From: Boseongicola sp.
Lineage (GTDB): Bacteria; Pseudomonadota; Alphaproteobacteria; Rhodobacterales; Rhodobacteraceae
DNA length: 64,000 nucleotides
Assembly: GCA_028824715.1 (NCBI GenBank)
Contig: JAPPCV010000082.1
Location: 1-64,000 of the forward strand
Reading direction: 5' to 3'
In this document: positions 1-9,331 of the stretch, piece by piece
Position numbering within the stretch: the stretch's first letter is position 1
Layout of the letters: every line of letters starts with the position of its first letter
The notes under the pieces: generated by a model
Seen by the model: the letters and a program-made list of their open reading frames with translations, nothing else
The model's database searches: none
Told to the model about the DNA's origin: nothing
Position numbers and translations under genes: made by a program

Positions 1-557
1 TAGAAGGATCCGCCGAGGAAGACGAGCGGCGTGACAACGAGGAGCGGCACCAGGTTCAATTGCTCGAAATTCCGCGCCCAGATGCCAAGAATGAATCCGA
101 GCAACGAAAAGCTGACCGCAGTCAGAACCAGGAACGCCAGCATGAGCACCGGATGGACGATGCTGAAATCCACGAAGAACAGGGATGTCACGAGAATGAT
201 GAGCCCGATCAGCATCGACTTGGTGGCGGCGGCACCGACATAGCCGATCACGATTTCAAGCGACGAAATGGGTGCAGACAACACCTCGTAAATCGTGCCG
301 ATGAACTTCGGAAAGTAGATTCCGAATCCCGCATTCTGGACCGATTGCTGCAGGACCGTCAGCATGATCAGCCCTGGCACGATAAAGGCCCCGTAGGACA
401 CGCTCTCGATCTCGGGCATGCGGCTGCCGATGGCGGCGCCGAAGACGACAAAATACAGCGCAGTCGAGACTACCGGCGACACGATCGACTGGAGGATGGA
501 ACGGAAGAAGCGCCCCATTTCGAAACGCCAGATTGCGGCGATGCCAAACCAGTTCAT
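1..557 (-). CDS. ABC-2 type exporter permease (partial, C-terminus outside window)
   Basis: Integral membrane subunit of an ABC-2 type exporter. About 185 codons are present and the frame runs off the left edge. It reads [20 protein letters not shown] and then hydrophobic segments at roughly residues 20-45, 58-80, 105-130, 138-160 and 170-185, the usual ABC-2 membrane pattern. The start ATG overlaps the stop of the upstream ATPase (ATGA), so the two are translationally coupled and form one exporter. The substrate cannot be read from sequence; relatives export drugs, polysaccharides or lipids. The pairing is secure, the substrate unknown. Confidence 0.85.
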   Translation of the reverse strand, partial: MNWFGIAAIWRFEMGRFFRSILQSIVSPVVSTALYFVVFGAAIGSRMPEIESVSYGAFIVPGLIMLTVLQQSVQNAGFGIYFPKFIGTIYEVLSAPISSLEIVIGYVGAAATKSMLIGLIILVTSLFFVDFSIVHPVLMLAFLVLTAVSFSLLGFILGIWARNFEQLNLVPLLVVTPLVFLGGSF

Positions 558-1483
558 GCAGCTTCCTCCCGGACTAGGCGCACGAAGATATCTTCGAGCG
601 AACTCTGGCGAGTCTGGATGTCAGACAAGGTCAGCCCGGCGGCCTGCACCGCCGTGAGCAGACGCGTGATGCCCGTGCGCTCCCCGGTTGCCTTGTAGGC
701 ATAGGTCAGCGACCTGCCGTCCTTGGAACGAACCAGTTCGTATTCGGCGAGCGCGTCCGGGATGGCTTCGACGGGCTGCGTCAGCTCGATCCGGATTTCC
801 TTCCGGCCAAGGCGCTGCATGAGCTCGGACTTTTCCTCGACCAGCAGCAGCTCGCCGGAATTGATCACGCCGACCCGGTCGGCGATGGCCTCGGCTTCCT
901 CGATGTAATGCGTGGTCAGGATGATGGTGACGCCATCCTCACGCAACCGCCTTACGAGCGCCCACATGTCGCGGCGAAGCTCGACATCCACGCCGGCCGT
1001 CGGCTCGTCCAGAAACAGGACGCGCGGCTCGTGCGACAGGGCCTTGGCGATGAGGACCCGGCGACGCATCCCGCCGGACAGCTCTGATGTCCTGCTGCCC
1101 CGCCTGTCGTAAAGCGCGAGGTCCTTCAGCACGCCTTCGACCAGCGCGTCATTGCGAGGCTTGCCGAAGAGTCCGCGCGAGAAGCGCAGCGTGCTTTGCA
1201 CGTACTCAAAGGGTTCGAGGTTGATTTCCTGGGGCACAAGCCCGATCAGCTTTCGTGCGGCGCGCCATTCGGACTGTACGTCGTGACCACCTACCGAGAT
1301 TCGCCCGGACGTGGGCACGGTAATTCCGCAAATCGTCGAAATCAGCGTCGTCTTGCCTGCACCGTTCGGCCCGAGAAGCGCAAGGATCTCGCCTTCCTCG
1401 ATGTCGAGCGTGACTCCCGTCAGAGCCTCGAGCCCGTTGTCATAAGTCTTGCGAAGGTCTTCGACCTTGACGATGCTTGGCAT
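554..1483 (-). CDS. ABC transporter ATP-binding protein (ABC-2 exporter)
   Basis: Cytoplasmic ATPase of the exporter whose permease follows. In the 309-residue product the Walker A GPNGAGKT lies at about 38-45, the Q-loop near 84, the signature LSGGM at 134-138, Walker B VLFLDEP at 154-160 and the switch histidine at 191. The C-terminal extension of about 80 residues is typical of DrrA/CcmA-like exporter ATPases. The frame is open further upstream, but the start [10 protein letters not shown] is preferred because a GGGAGG ribosome site lies 7-8 bases before it and the family begins there. The stop overlaps the permease start by four bases. Confidence 0.9.
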   Translation of the reverse strand: MPSIVKVEDLRKTYDNGLEALTGVTLDIEEGEILALLGPNGAGKTTLISTICGITVPTSGRISVGGHDVQSEWRAARKLIGLVPQEINLEPFEYVQSTLRFSRGLFGKPRNDALVEGVLKDLALYDRRGSRTSELSGGMRRRVLIAKALSHEPRVLFLDEPTAGVDVELRRDMWALVRRLREDGVTIILTTHYIEEAEAIADRVGVINSGELLLVEEKSELMQRLGRKEIRIELTQPVEAIPDALAEYELVRSKDGRSLTYAYKATGERTGITRLLTAVQAAGLTLSDIQTRQSSLEDIFVRLVREEAA

Positions 1484-1711
1484 GGGATACCTCCCTTGGG
1501 CCGCAAACATGGATGCGGGCGGCACTTTCCGAGACCGAGGCGCGCATCGCCGGCACGATGCAACGGGCCGCCTCGCTGCGCCACGCGCCGGGCCGGACAG
1601 CGAAGCGAAGGCACATCCCTCCACCTAATCCGGATAGCCGGTCCCGCCGCTTGGGCGAGCGCATGACCACGACCGCGCAGTGCCGACAATCCGTCCTGCC
1701 GGTCGACGTCG

Positions 1712-2332
1712 CTAGTTCTGTGCGTAGTATTCGACGACCAGGTTCGGTTCCATGAGGACAGGATATGGGACGTCCGTCAGGCCCGGGGTGCGCACGAAGG
1801 TGGCAGTCATCTTTGAGTGATCCACTTCGATGTACTCGGGAACGTCGCGCTCGGGCAGTCCGACCGCCTCCAACACGATTGCAAGTTGCTTGGAACGGTC
1901 ACGGATCTCGATCACGTCGCCATCCTTGACGCGGTAGGACGGTATGTTGACGCGCTTGCCGTTCACCCTGACGTGACCGTGGTTCACGAACTGGCGCGCG
2001 GCGAAGATGGTCGGCACGAACTTGGCACGATACACGACGGCGTCGAGGCGTCGCTCCAACAAGCCGATCAGGTTCTCGCCGGTATCGCCCCGGACCCGTT
2101 CCGCCTCGGCGAAGATGCGGCGAAACTGCCTTTCGGTCAGATCTCCGTAATATCCCTTGAGCTTCTGCTTGGCACGCAACTGAAGGCCGAAGTCGGACAT
2201 CTTGCCCTTGCGGCGCTGTCCATGCTGGCCAGGACCGTATTCGCGGCGGTTGACGGGGGACTTTGGCCGGCCCCAGATGTTCTCGCCCATCCGGCGGTCG
2301 ATCTTGTACTTGGCAGCTGTGCGTTTGGTCAC
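1712..2332 (-). CDS. rpsD: 30S ribosomal protein S4
   Basis: Primary 16S rRNA-binding protein of the small subunit. The 206-residue product starts [18 protein letters not shown] and has the S4 N-terminal domain (about 1-94) followed by the S4 RNA-binding domain (about 95-160, with [11 protein letters not shown] and [12 protein letters not shown]). The length matches alphaproteobacterial S4. The start codon is GTG, preceded by AAGGAG at a good distance. It stands alone, divergent from the helicase, with a 234-base spacer that could carry its promoter and an S4 autoregulatory leader. I did not resolve a leader structure. Confidence 0.98.
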   Translation of the reverse strand: MTKRTAAKYKIDRRMGENIWGRPKSPVNRREYGPGQHGQRRKGKMSDFGLQLRAKQKLKGYYGDLTERQFRRIFAEAERVRGDTGENLIGLLERRLDAVVYRAKFVPTIFAARQFVNHGHVRVNGKRVNIPSYRVKDGDVIEIRDRSKQLAIVLEAVGLPERDVPEYIEVDHSKMTATFVRTPGLTDVPYPVLMEPNLVVEYYAQN

Positions 2333-2566
2333 GGCTGATCTCCTTCCTGGATGTCACCTGCCCGGCAGGCGACCTTGAAGGGCGTTGTCCTCTGCCAGAA
2401 GGCCGACAGGCATCCCCTCGCGGGGGCCACCAACACCAATGAAGGCGCGCTTATACAAGCCGGTACGACCGAGTCAACACGGCAATTTTGACCCTGCACA
2501 CGGACTTGCCACGTCGTTTGCGATCCGCTTTAAGCGCCTCGACAGACAATCCTGACCCGCCCTCCC

Positions 2567-5320
2567 ATGCCACAGATGCAAGGCCGCGTCACGGCGGCCC
2601 TCGGTCCCACGAATACCGGAAAGACCCATTACGCCGTTGAGCGGATGCTGGGTTACAGGACGGGTGTCATCGGCCTGCCGCTCAGGCTGCTCGCACGCGA
2701 GATTTACAACAAGATTGTCGAACTTCGCGGGCCCTCGGTGGTCGCCCTCCTGACCGGCGAGGAGAGAATCATCCCGAACCGGCCCCAGTACTGGGTTTGC
2801 ACGACCGAGGCGATGCCAGGGGACATGGCGGTCGACTTCCTTGCCGTCGACGAAATCCAGCTCGCCGCCGACCCGGAGCGCGGACACGTCTTCACGGACC
2901 GGCTGCTCCGGGCCCGGGGCCTGATGGAAACCGTCTTCATGGGTTCCGACACCATGCGCGACTCCATCGCCGCGCTCGTGCCGAATGTGAAATTCCAGCG
3001 CCGCGAGAGGCTGTCCACCCTTTCCTATGGCGGCGCGAAGAAGATCAGCCGACTGCCGCACCGTTCCGCGATTGTCGGGTTTTCGGTCGAAGGCGTGTAC
3101 GCGATCGCGGAACTGGTCCGTCGCCAGAAGGGCGGGGCTGCGGTGGTCATGGGCGCCCTGTCACCCCGCACCCGCAATGCCCAAGTGTCCATGTACGAAA
3201 GCGGCGAGGTCGACTATCTCGTTGCCACGGACGCAATCGGCATGGGGCTGAATCTCGACATCGGGCATGTCGCCTTCTCCGGTCTCAGCAAGTTCGACGG
3301 GCGCAAGATGCGCAACCTCGCGCCAAACGAACTGGCGCAGATCGCGGGCCGCGCAGGCCGGTTCCATACCGACGGTACGTTCGGAGTGACGGGCGACGCA
3401 CCGCCTCTCGGCGAGGACGTGGTCAATGCCATCACCACGCACTCCTTCGCCCCGGTACAAAGGCTTCAATGGCGAAACCACCGGCTGGACTGCGGCAGCA
3501 TTGACAGGCTCATCGATTCCCTGGAGTTGCCCGCGGACGGCGACCGCCTCGTCCGCGCAAGGGACGCCGATGACCTGATCGCGTTGAGGTTGCTCGCCAG
3601 TCAGTCCGAGATCCGTGCGCGTGCCACGGACGAACCTTCCGTCAGGCTTCTCTGGGATGTCTGCAGCATCCCGGACTTCCGCGACATCAGTCACGAGGAG
3701 CATGCCGAACTTCTCGGCGAGATCCATGGCCACTTGCATGACGGCGGCGAGATTCCGGAGGACTGGCTCGCCGGGCAGATCCAGCACATCGACCGCACGG
3801 ACGGCAACATTGACATGCTGTCGCGCCGTCTCGCGTTCATCCGGACATGGACATATGTCGCGCAGCGCAGCGGATGGTGTCCCAACGAAACCCATTGGCG
3901 GGACTTCACTCGCGCTGTAGAAGACCGTTTGTCGGATGCGCTCCACGATGCACTGACAAGGCGATTTGTCGACCGGCGCACGTCCATCCTGATGCGCGGG
4001 TTGAAGCAGAAGGAGAACCTCGTGGCCGAGGTCAACGACAAGGGCGAAGTCGCGATAGAAGGCCAGTTCGTCGGTCACATCGACGGCTTTCGGTTCCGCC
4101 AGGACGCGGACGTGTCCGGTGACGAAGCCAGGACGGTGCGCGCGGCGGCCATCGCGGCACTTGGACCGGAATTCCGCCTTCGCGGGGACCGATTCTACAA
4201 TTCACCCGATTCCGAAATGGACTTCACGGACCAGGGCGGGCTGATGTGGGGGGAGCACACGGTCGGCAAGCTCGTGGCCGGAGACGACCCGCTGAAACCG
4301 CAGGTGGCATCATTTGTCGATGACGAGGCCGACGCAGATGTCGCGCAAAAGGTCCAGCGCCGGCTCCAGCACTTCATCGATCGGAAGATCGCGCTGCACT
4401 TTCTTCCCCTGCTCAACATCCGGAGTGACGAAAGCCTGGGCGGCATCGCCAAGGGCTTCGGGTTTCGCATGGTGGAGGCCATGGGCATCATTGATCGCCG
4501 CGAGGTGGCAGACGAGGTAAAGGAACTCGACCAGGAAACACGTGGCGTCCTGCGGAAGCATGGCATTCGCTTCGGCCAGTTCACGATCTTCATGCCCGAC
4601 CTCCTGAAGCCGGCGCCAACCCGATTGAGACTCGTGCTCTGGTCGCTGGCGCGGGGCGACGAGGAGTTTCCGCAAAGCCCGCCGCCCGGACTTGTCACGA
4701 TTCCCGCCAACCAGAAGGTTCCTGCAGCTGTCTACCTGAAATCCGGGTACCGACGAGCCGGAGAGCGCGCGATCCGAATTGACATGCTGGAGCGGCTTGC
4801 CGACATGCTCCGCACGGAAGACAGCCGCGGCGGTTTCGAGGCGACGCCCGACATGCTCTCGATCACCGGAACGACGCTTGCGCAATTCGCGAACCTGATG
4901 GAAGGGCTTGGGTACAAGGCGAAGCGCGGCGAGCGCGAGAAGGTGCGTCAGGGGCCGGAAGAACCCATGCCATCCGAAGGCGATGCAACGCCGGCCATTC
5001 CCGAGACGACTCCGGATGCCTCCGTTCCGGCAGAACCCGATGATCAAGCCGCCACAGCTCGGCAAGAGCCTGATTCGGCCGATGACGGCCCGGAAATCGA
5101 GGAATTCTACACGTTCGTCTGGAGCGGACGACGCGGCAGCCAAAGGAGAGGCGCACGCCCGCAGCGGAAAGGCAAGAAGGCGCCCCGCAAGGAAAGGCCG
5201 AAGAACGGGTCAGATGCCAGGACCGGCCGCTTCGAGGCCCGCCCGCCGAAGAAGGACCGGATCGATCCCGACAATCCTTTCGCGCAAGCCCTCCAGGGGC
5301 TGAAGAACAAGGAAGCCTGA
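2567..5320 (+). CDS. SUV3-like superfamily 2 RNA helicase
   Basis: ATP-dependent helicase related to mitochondrial SUV3, common in alphaproteobacteria and probably acting in RNA turnover. In 917 residues the Walker A GPTNTGKT is at 13-20, the DEIQ box (motif II) at 95-98 and the motif VI GRAGR near 260. A long SUV3-type C-terminal region follows. Residues from about 800 change from acidic and proline-rich to a lysine/arginine-rich tail, likely disordered and RNA-binding. The next intact genes downstream, S4 protein, fdxA and carD, keep the usual Rhodobacteraceae order, although a decayed locus now separates them. The start could also be Met-4 (2576). Confidence 0.9.
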   Translation: MPQMQGRVTAALGPTNTGKTHYAVERMLGYRTGVIGLPLRLLAREIYNKIVELRGPSVVALLTGEERIIPNRPQYWVCTTEAMPGDMAVDFLAVDEIQLAADPERGHVFTDRLLRARGLMETVFMGSDTMRDSIAALVPNVKFQRRERLSTLSYGGAKKISRLPHRSAIVGFSVEGVYAIAELVRRQKGGAAVVMGALSPRTRNAQVSMYESGEVDYLVATDAIGMGLNLDIGHVAFSGLSKFDGRKMRNLAPNELAQIAGRAGRFHTDGTFGVTGDAPPLGEDVVNAITTHSFAPVQRLQWRNHRLDCGSIDRLIDSLELPADGDRLVRARDADDLIALRLLASQSEIRARATDEPSVRLLWDVCSIPDFRDISHEEHAELLGEIHGHLHDGGEIPEDWLAGQIQHIDRTDGNIDMLSRRLAFIRTWTYVAQRSGWCPNETHWRDFTRAVEDRLSDALHDALTRRFVDRRTSILMRGLKQKENLVAEVNDKGEVAIEGQFVGHIDGFRFRQDADVSGDEARTVRAAAIAALGPEFRLRGDRFYNSPDSEMDFTDQGGLMWGEHTVGKLVAGDDPLKPQVASFVDDEADADVAQKVQRRLQHFIDRKIALHFLPLLNIRSDESLGGIAKGFGFRMVEAMGIIDRREVADEVKELDQETRGVLRKHGIRFGQFTIFMPDLLKPAPTRLRLVLWSLARGDEEFPQSPPPGLVTIPANQKVPAAVYLKSGYRRAGERAIRIDMLERLADMLRTEDSRGGFEATPDMLSITGTTLAQFANLMEGLGYKAKRGEREKVRQGPEEPMPSEGDATPAIPETTPDASVPAEPDDQAATARQEPDSADDGPEIEEFYTFVWSGRRGSQRRGARPQRKGKKAPRKERPKNGSDARTGRFEARPPKKDRIDPDNPFAQALQGLKNKEA

Positions 5321-5329
5321 CCACAAGCG

Positions 5330-5865
5330 TCACTGGAATCCGGTCGCCGCGTCCTGTGTCGGAGGCACGCCAGGAGTCAACACGCACCCGCCTGCCGGTT
5401 CAATCGGGATGTGCCTTATTGCGGCTAGCCGCGCCTCGACAGCCGCGACCCATTGATCCGGGGTGCCCGACCCCATCCTGATGCCGTCCGACAACCTGCA
5501 AGCACTGATGATCGACGAGCCGCCGGCGAGGTTGAGGACTTCCTTTCGGTTGCCGCATCGGTACCAGATCATCGTGCATCTTGCGGCTGGCAAGCAGGTT
5601 CTCGCCAGGCTCGTCGCGGAATTGCCCGCGCCGATCTCCGGCGATCATCGAGCGATCCTTGGCGTGGTCGGGTGCCTCGATTCCCCGCCACTCGCACAAG
5701 GAGCGTCTGCGAATTTGAAGCCCGTTCGCAAAGCGCCTGCTCGACCCAATTCCCATGCTTGCCAAGCATGTCGCCGTGATCCGGAGTGAACATGATGATC
5801 GTCTCGTCGAGGATGTCTTCCTCGCAAAAGGTGCCGATCAACGCGCCGTTCTGCGCATCGACATG
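5330..5865 (-). pseudogene. Decayed type I sulfatase fragment
   Basis: On the minus strand one frame reads NGALIGTFCEEDILDETI followed by MFTPDHGDMLGKHGNWVEQ. This closely matches the intact sulfatase at 42106-43605 (QIGALIGTIREEGILDETI, MFTSDHGDMLGNHGMW). Further along, homology moves between frames: EPGENLLASRKMHDD in one, then MIWYRCGN in another, matching KLIWYPCGN in the intact copy. The N-terminal half with the CxPxR active site is absent, so the fragment cannot encode an enzyme. Homology becomes uncertain below about 5500. It joins directly to a LysR remnant on the same strand. Confidence 0.7.
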
Positions 5866-5867
5866 TG

Positions 5868-6099
5868 CGCAGGGCGTGCATGATTTGCGACAGAACCGCC
5901 ACGCCGGCTTCGGTCGGAATGACATCCCGCGACGCTCTGAGAAACAGCGCCAGCCCAGGTTCCTCCTCGACCTGACGGATTTGCTTCGTGAGCGCGGACT
6001 GGGTCATAACACTTGCGCGGCAGAGCGAATTGGCCCGGCATCCGCCACCGTGACCATCGCCTGGATGTGAAACAGTTTAATGACCGGATTGGAAAGCAA
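5868..6099 (-). pseudogene. Decayed LysR-type regulator, N-terminal fragment
   Basis: Translating the minus strand from a TTG at 6099 gives LSNPVIKLFHIQAMVTVADA and then GPIRSAAQVL before a stop. Shifting one frame continues the LysR helix-turn-helix with MTQSALTKQIRQVEEEPGLA, LFLRASRDVIPTEAG and AVLSQIMHALR. Together these are a normal LysR DNA-binding domain broken by a single frameshift. The ligand-binding domain is missing; the sequence passes straight into the sulfatase remnant near 5865. This looks like a deletion joining the 5' end of a regulator gene to the 3' half of a sulfatase gene. About 310 bases between 6100 and the next gene show nothing recognisable. Confidence 0.65.
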
Positions 6100-6410
6100 T
6101 TCGCCACGACTGGCAATCCGCGCTTCCGGATCCTGTCAGACCTTGCGGACAGCGGTTGCCGGTGCTGTTCCCGCCACGGCATGGGGCCGCGTCGCAGTAT
6201 GCACGCGAGCGGCCTGGAGACGACGACGTTTGGTCCGCAGCCGTCCCCTCTCTTCGCCTGAGCCGTCGGGCAGGCGGCAAGGACCGACTGCTTGCGCCCG
6301 CTTGACGCCCCATCGGTTCCAGACATATGCAAGTGCATCATGCGGGAGAACAATTGCGGCAAATCGGTGCGCAACAAGAACCTTTCGAGGAAGCCGAACG
6401 GGTTGACCGC

Positions 6411-6779
6411 GTGAGCGACTCCCAGCGCCTGGACCAGTGGATATGGCACGCCCGGTTCTTCAAGACCCGTGGGCTGGCAACGAGATTCGTGGCGGGAGGT
6501 CATGTCCGGATTGACGGTCAGCGCGTTTCGAAGCCCTCATTCGCGCTGCGCCCGGGGCATGTGCTGACTTTTCGCAAGGCCCGCGAAATTCGCGTGATCC
6601 GCGTGGAATCGCTGGCGACACGCCGCGGCCCGGCCGCTGAAGCGCAGGCCCTCTACACGGACCTTGTCCCGGCAAGGAGTGACGATGTTCCGCACGCCCC
6701 GCGATTCGAGGGCAAGGGTCGCCCTTCCGGCAAGGATCGTCGCAACGCCCGTCTTTATGGTGATCCTTCGCTTGATTGA
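6411..6779 (+). CDS. S4-domain RNA-binding protein (HslR/Hsp15 family)
   Basis: Small RNA-binding protein of the heat-shock Hsp15 type, which in E. coli binds stalled 50S subunits carrying nascent chains. The product has 122 residues: an S4 domain at about 6-65 (RLDQWIWHARFFKTRGLA, then GGHVRIDGQRVSKPS) and a basic C-terminus. The start is taken as GTG at 6411, just before the conserved RLDQW. The frame is open further upstream, but that part looks non-coding. It lies 48 bases before fdxA in the order usual for Rhodobacteraceae. Confidence 0.88.
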   Translation: MSDSQRLDQWIWHARFFKTRGLATRFVAGGHVRIDGQRVSKPSFALRPGHVLTFRKAREIRVIRVESLATRRGPAAEAQALYTDLVPARSDDVPHAPRFEGKGRPSGKDRRNARLYGDPSLD

Positions 6780-6827
6780 GCCCGCTCAAGTGGTTACGTG
6801 ACCGTGATTCCCTGTCGCGAGGCATCC

Positions 6828-7163
6828 ATGACTTACGTCGTTACCGACCACTGCATTGCATGCAAGTACACGGACTGCGTCGAAGTCTGCCCGGTGGACT
6901 GCTTCTACGAGGGCGAGAACATGCTGGTCATCCACCCTGACGAATGCATCGACTGCGGGGTCTGCGAACCCGAGTGCCCGGTCGACGCCATCCTTCCGGA
7001 TACGGTGCCCGACATGGAGAAGTGGGTCGAGTTCAACCGCAAGTACTCGGAGCAATGGCCCGTGATCGTCACGAAGCGTGAACCGTTGCCCGACGCCGAA
7101 GAAATGGAAGACAAGGAAGGCAAGATGGAGCTGTTCTCGCCGAACCCCGGCGAAGGGAACTGA
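6828..7163 (+). CDS. fdxA: 7Fe ferredoxin FdxA
   Basis: Electron carrier with one 3Fe-4S and one 4Fe-4S cluster. Cluster cysteines are visible at positions 9, 12, 17, 21 and 25 ([17 protein letters not shown]) and at 40, 43, 46 and 50 ([11 protein letters not shown]). The 111-residue length and the C-terminal extension ending in FSPNPGEGN match the alphaproteobacterial FdxA family. The ATG is preceded by GCGAGG. It lies between the S4 protein and carD, a conserved arrangement. Confidence 0.96.
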   Translation: MTYVVTDHCIACKYTDCVEVCPVDCFYEGENMLVIHPDECIDCGVCEPECPVDAILPDTVPDMEKWVEFNRKYSEQWPVIVTKREPLPDAEEMEDKEGKMELFSPNPGEGN

Positions 7164-7172
7164 CGAGCTCTC

Positions 7173-7193
7173 CGTTTTCGCGAGAGCGAAACG
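7173..7193 (+). terminator. Hairpin after fdxA, possible terminator
   Basis: Ten bases past the fdxA stop, CGTTTTCGC pairs with GCGAAACG around a GAGA tetraloop, with one bulged T. A strong T-run does not follow (TCCTC only), so termination efficiency is uncertain. Confidence 0.45.
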
Positions 7194-7243
7194 TCCTCAA
7201 GCAAGTGCAATTCGACGCATCTCCTCGCTATAGCAGGAATATG

Positions 7244-7306
7244 CGTTTCCCCACCTTGGAATTGCAGCGGATCTTGCTATATGTCCGGGACATGGGCGGG
7301 GAAACG
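7244..7306 (+). promoter_or_regulatory. Probable carD promoter flanked by a 9-bp inverted repeat
   Basis: A sigma-70-like promoter is visible: TTGGAA at 7256-7261, a 16-base spacer, and TATATG at 7278-7283. It is bracketed by CGTTTCCCC (7244-7252) and its exact reverse complement GGGGAAACG (7298-7306). The predicted transcript would start near 7290 and carry a leader of about 120 bases before carD. Confidence 0.4.
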
Positions 7307-7412
7307 TGGTTCGTGACCTCCCCTGGCTGGCGAAAATGCGCGACGGGAAGGCAGACACGTGTTCCCGCGGTGTATTTTTGCAACTTCCCGGCGGCTTGAG
7401 AGGATTGCCTGA

Positions 7413-7922
7413 ATGAGCAAAGTCAAGAAGATGGAGTTCCGCCCGAATGACTACGTGGTCTATCCGGCGCATGGCGTCGGCCAGATCGTGTCGATCGAGG
7501 AGCAGGAAATCGCGGGCCACAACCTCGAACTGTTCGTGATTTCGTTCGAGAAGGACAAGATGACCTTGCGCGTGCCGACCAACAAGGCCGCCCATGTCGG
7601 GATGCGGACTCTGTCGTCGCCGGACGTTGTGTCCCAGGCAATGACGACTCTCAAGGGCAAGGCGCGCGTCAAGAAGGCGATGTGGTCACGCCGCGCGCAG
7701 GAATACGAACAGAAGATCCATTCAGGCGATCTGGTCGCGATTGCCGAAGTCGTCCGCGACCTGCACCGCGCCAACGATCAGCGCGAACAGAGTTATTCGG
7801 AGCGCCAGCTCTACGAGGCGGCGCTGGAGCGCCTGACGCGGGAAGTTGCGGTCGTGAACGGCGCTGACGAGGCCGATGCGCAGCGCCAGGTTGACGAGGT
7901 CCTGATCAGCCGCGCGGCCTGA
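7413..7922 (+). CDS. carD: CarD-family transcriptional regulator
   Basis: RNA polymerase-binding regulator. CarD proteins bind the beta subunit lobe and stabilise open complexes, and in alphaproteobacteria are linked to growth and rRNA control. The 169-residue product has the N-terminal RNAP-interacting Tudor-like domain (about 9-65: PNDYVVYPAHGVGQIVSIEE) and a helical C-terminal domain containing the conserved MWSRRAQEYEQKI. The ATG follows a GAGAGGATTG leader. It is monocistronic, convergent with the M16 peptidase genes. Confidence 0.95.
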   Translation: MSKVKKMEFRPNDYVVYPAHGVGQIVSIEEQEIAGHNLELFVISFEKDKMTLRVPTNKAAHVGMRTLSSPDVVSQAMTTLKGKARVKKAMWSRRAQEYEQKIHSGDLVAIAEVVRDLHRANDQREQSYSERQLYEAALERLTREVAVVNGADEADAQRQVDEVLISRAA

Positions 7923-7927
7923 CATGC

Positions 7928-7958
7928 GGGCGTGCCGTGCAAGGCGCGGCACTCGCCC
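7928..7958. terminator. Hairpin between convergent carD and M16 gene
   Basis: GGGCG-TGCCG pairs with CGGCA-CT-CGCCC (two bulged bases), starting six bases beyond the carD stop in a 98-base convergent gap. It could end transcription from either side. There is no T-run, so the call rests on position and stem strength. Confidence 0.4.
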
Positions 7959-8020
7959 GGATCACACAGCCATCCACCGCCCTGGGCGCTGACTGACCGA
8001 AACGCGGCGACACGCGGCAT

Positions 8021-9331
8021 TCAGTTGGTGCCGTCGAGTCCCTCGGGCTGGCCAACCACAACGAAGTGCAGATCCTGCGGACGGTACAGTCGCCTGGCCA
8101 CCCTGCGCACGTCCTCTGTCGTCACGGCGTTCACCTTGCCGTTTCTGGTCTTGACGTAGTCTAGGCCCAGATCATCCATCTGCATGCCCACCATTATGCG
8201 CGCGATGCTCGCGTTTGAATCGAAACGAAGGGGATAGGCGCCAGTAAGGTAGGCCTTTGCCTCTTCCAGTTCCTCCTCCGTCACGCCCTCCGCGGCCATT
8301 TTCGCCCATTCCTCTTGCGTCACCTCGATTGTCTCCGCAATCCGCTCGTTGGCCGAGGCAACCTGTCCCACGACGACCTGAGCGAGATCGAAGCTCGCCA
8401 GGTAGGCGCCGATGCCGTAGGTCAGTCCCCGCTTCTCCCGCACCTCCATGCCCAGCCGCGACTGACGTCCCGAGGCCCCGAAGACGTGATTTGCGACAAA
8501 CGCCGGAAAGAACTCGGGGTCGTCCCGTGGAATGCCAACGTGGCCAAAGACCGCCACCGACTGCGGCGTATCGAAGGGCACCAACGTGACGCCACCGGCC
8601 AGCAGCACCTCGGCATCGTTCGGCAACGGCGCCCCGACGGCCGGCAATCCTCCAAGCAAGGTGTCAAGCAGCAGGCCCAGTTCCTCCGCCGAGATGTCAC
8701 CGGCGGCCCCGACAAAAATGCGGTCCCGGGCCATCACGTCCTTGTAGGCCGTCACGATGTCGTCCCGCGTCAGCGCCGACACGCTCTCGACCGTGCCGTC
8801 GATGGATGTCGCATAAGGGTGATCCCCGAACGCGAGGGCATTGAATCGACGCGACGCAACGGCATCAGGATCCGTGTCATCGGCGCGAATGACCGCATGC
8901 ACCTGGTCGCGCACGCGATCCAATGCATCCTGGTCGAACCGAGGGGCGGTGAGCGCGCTCTGCAGGAGAGCGACGGCCTCGTCGCGGTTCTCGGTCAGGA
9001 ACCGTGCCGAAACGGAAAGCGCGTCCCGGTGCACATCGAATCCGTAGCTTGCGGCCAACGCATCCCGCGCTGCGGCAAATCCCTGCGCATCCAGGTCTTC
9101 CGCGCCTTCTTCCAGGAGCGCGGTCATCAGGTTGACTGCGCCCCTCTTGCCGGGCCGGTCCTGCGAGCCGCCGCCGCGGAACCTGATTTCCAGGGCGCTG
9201 AACGGGATCGAACGCTCCTCGACCAGCCAGGCCTTGATGCCTCCAGGCGACGTGACTTCCTGAATGTCGACCGCCGCCGCCGGACCAGCGACGAGAATCG
9301 CCAGCCCCAAAGTGCAAAATAGCCGGTTCAC
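8021..9331 (-). CDS. M16 family peptidase-like protein, zinc site absent
   Basis: Second subunit of an M16 (pitrilysin-type) pair. The 436-residue product starts with a secretion signal (MNRLFCTLGLAILVAG, cut after AAA), so it is periplasmic or membrane-associated. It has the two-lobed M16 fold, including the C-terminal REKRGLTYGIGAYL motif of the R/Y pair. Where active members carry HxxEH this one reads GAVNLMTALLEEG, so it is not a metalloprotease alone and probably partners the upstream active subunit. It starts at GTG, overlapping the stop of that gene by four bases (GTGA). Confidence 0.9.
   Translation of the reverse strand: MNRLFCTLGLAILVAGPAAAVDIQEVTSPGGIKAWLVEERSIPFSALEIRFRGGGSQDRPGKRGAVNLMTALLEEGAEDLDAQGFAAARDALAASYGFDVHRDALSVSARFLTENRDEAVALLQSALTAPRFDQDALDRVRDQVHAVIRADDTDPDAVASRRFNALAFGDHPYATSIDGTVESVSALTRDDIVTAYKDVMARDRIFVGAAGDISAEELGLLLDTLLGGLPAVGAPLPNDAEVLLAGGVTLVPFDTPQSVAVFGHVGIPRDDPEFFPAFVANHVFGASGRQSRLGMEVREKRGLTYGIGAYLASFDLAQVVVGQVASANERIAETIEVTQEEWAKMAAEGVTEEELEEAKAYLTGAYPLRFDSNASIARIMVGMQMDDLGLDYVKTRNGKVNAVTTEDVRRVARRLYRPQDLHFVVVGQPEGLDGTN

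Noticed and set aside
1484..1711. Possible small gene or tRNA between rpsD and the ABC exporter
   Set aside because: No cloverleaf, no conserved short protein and no ribosome site could be found.
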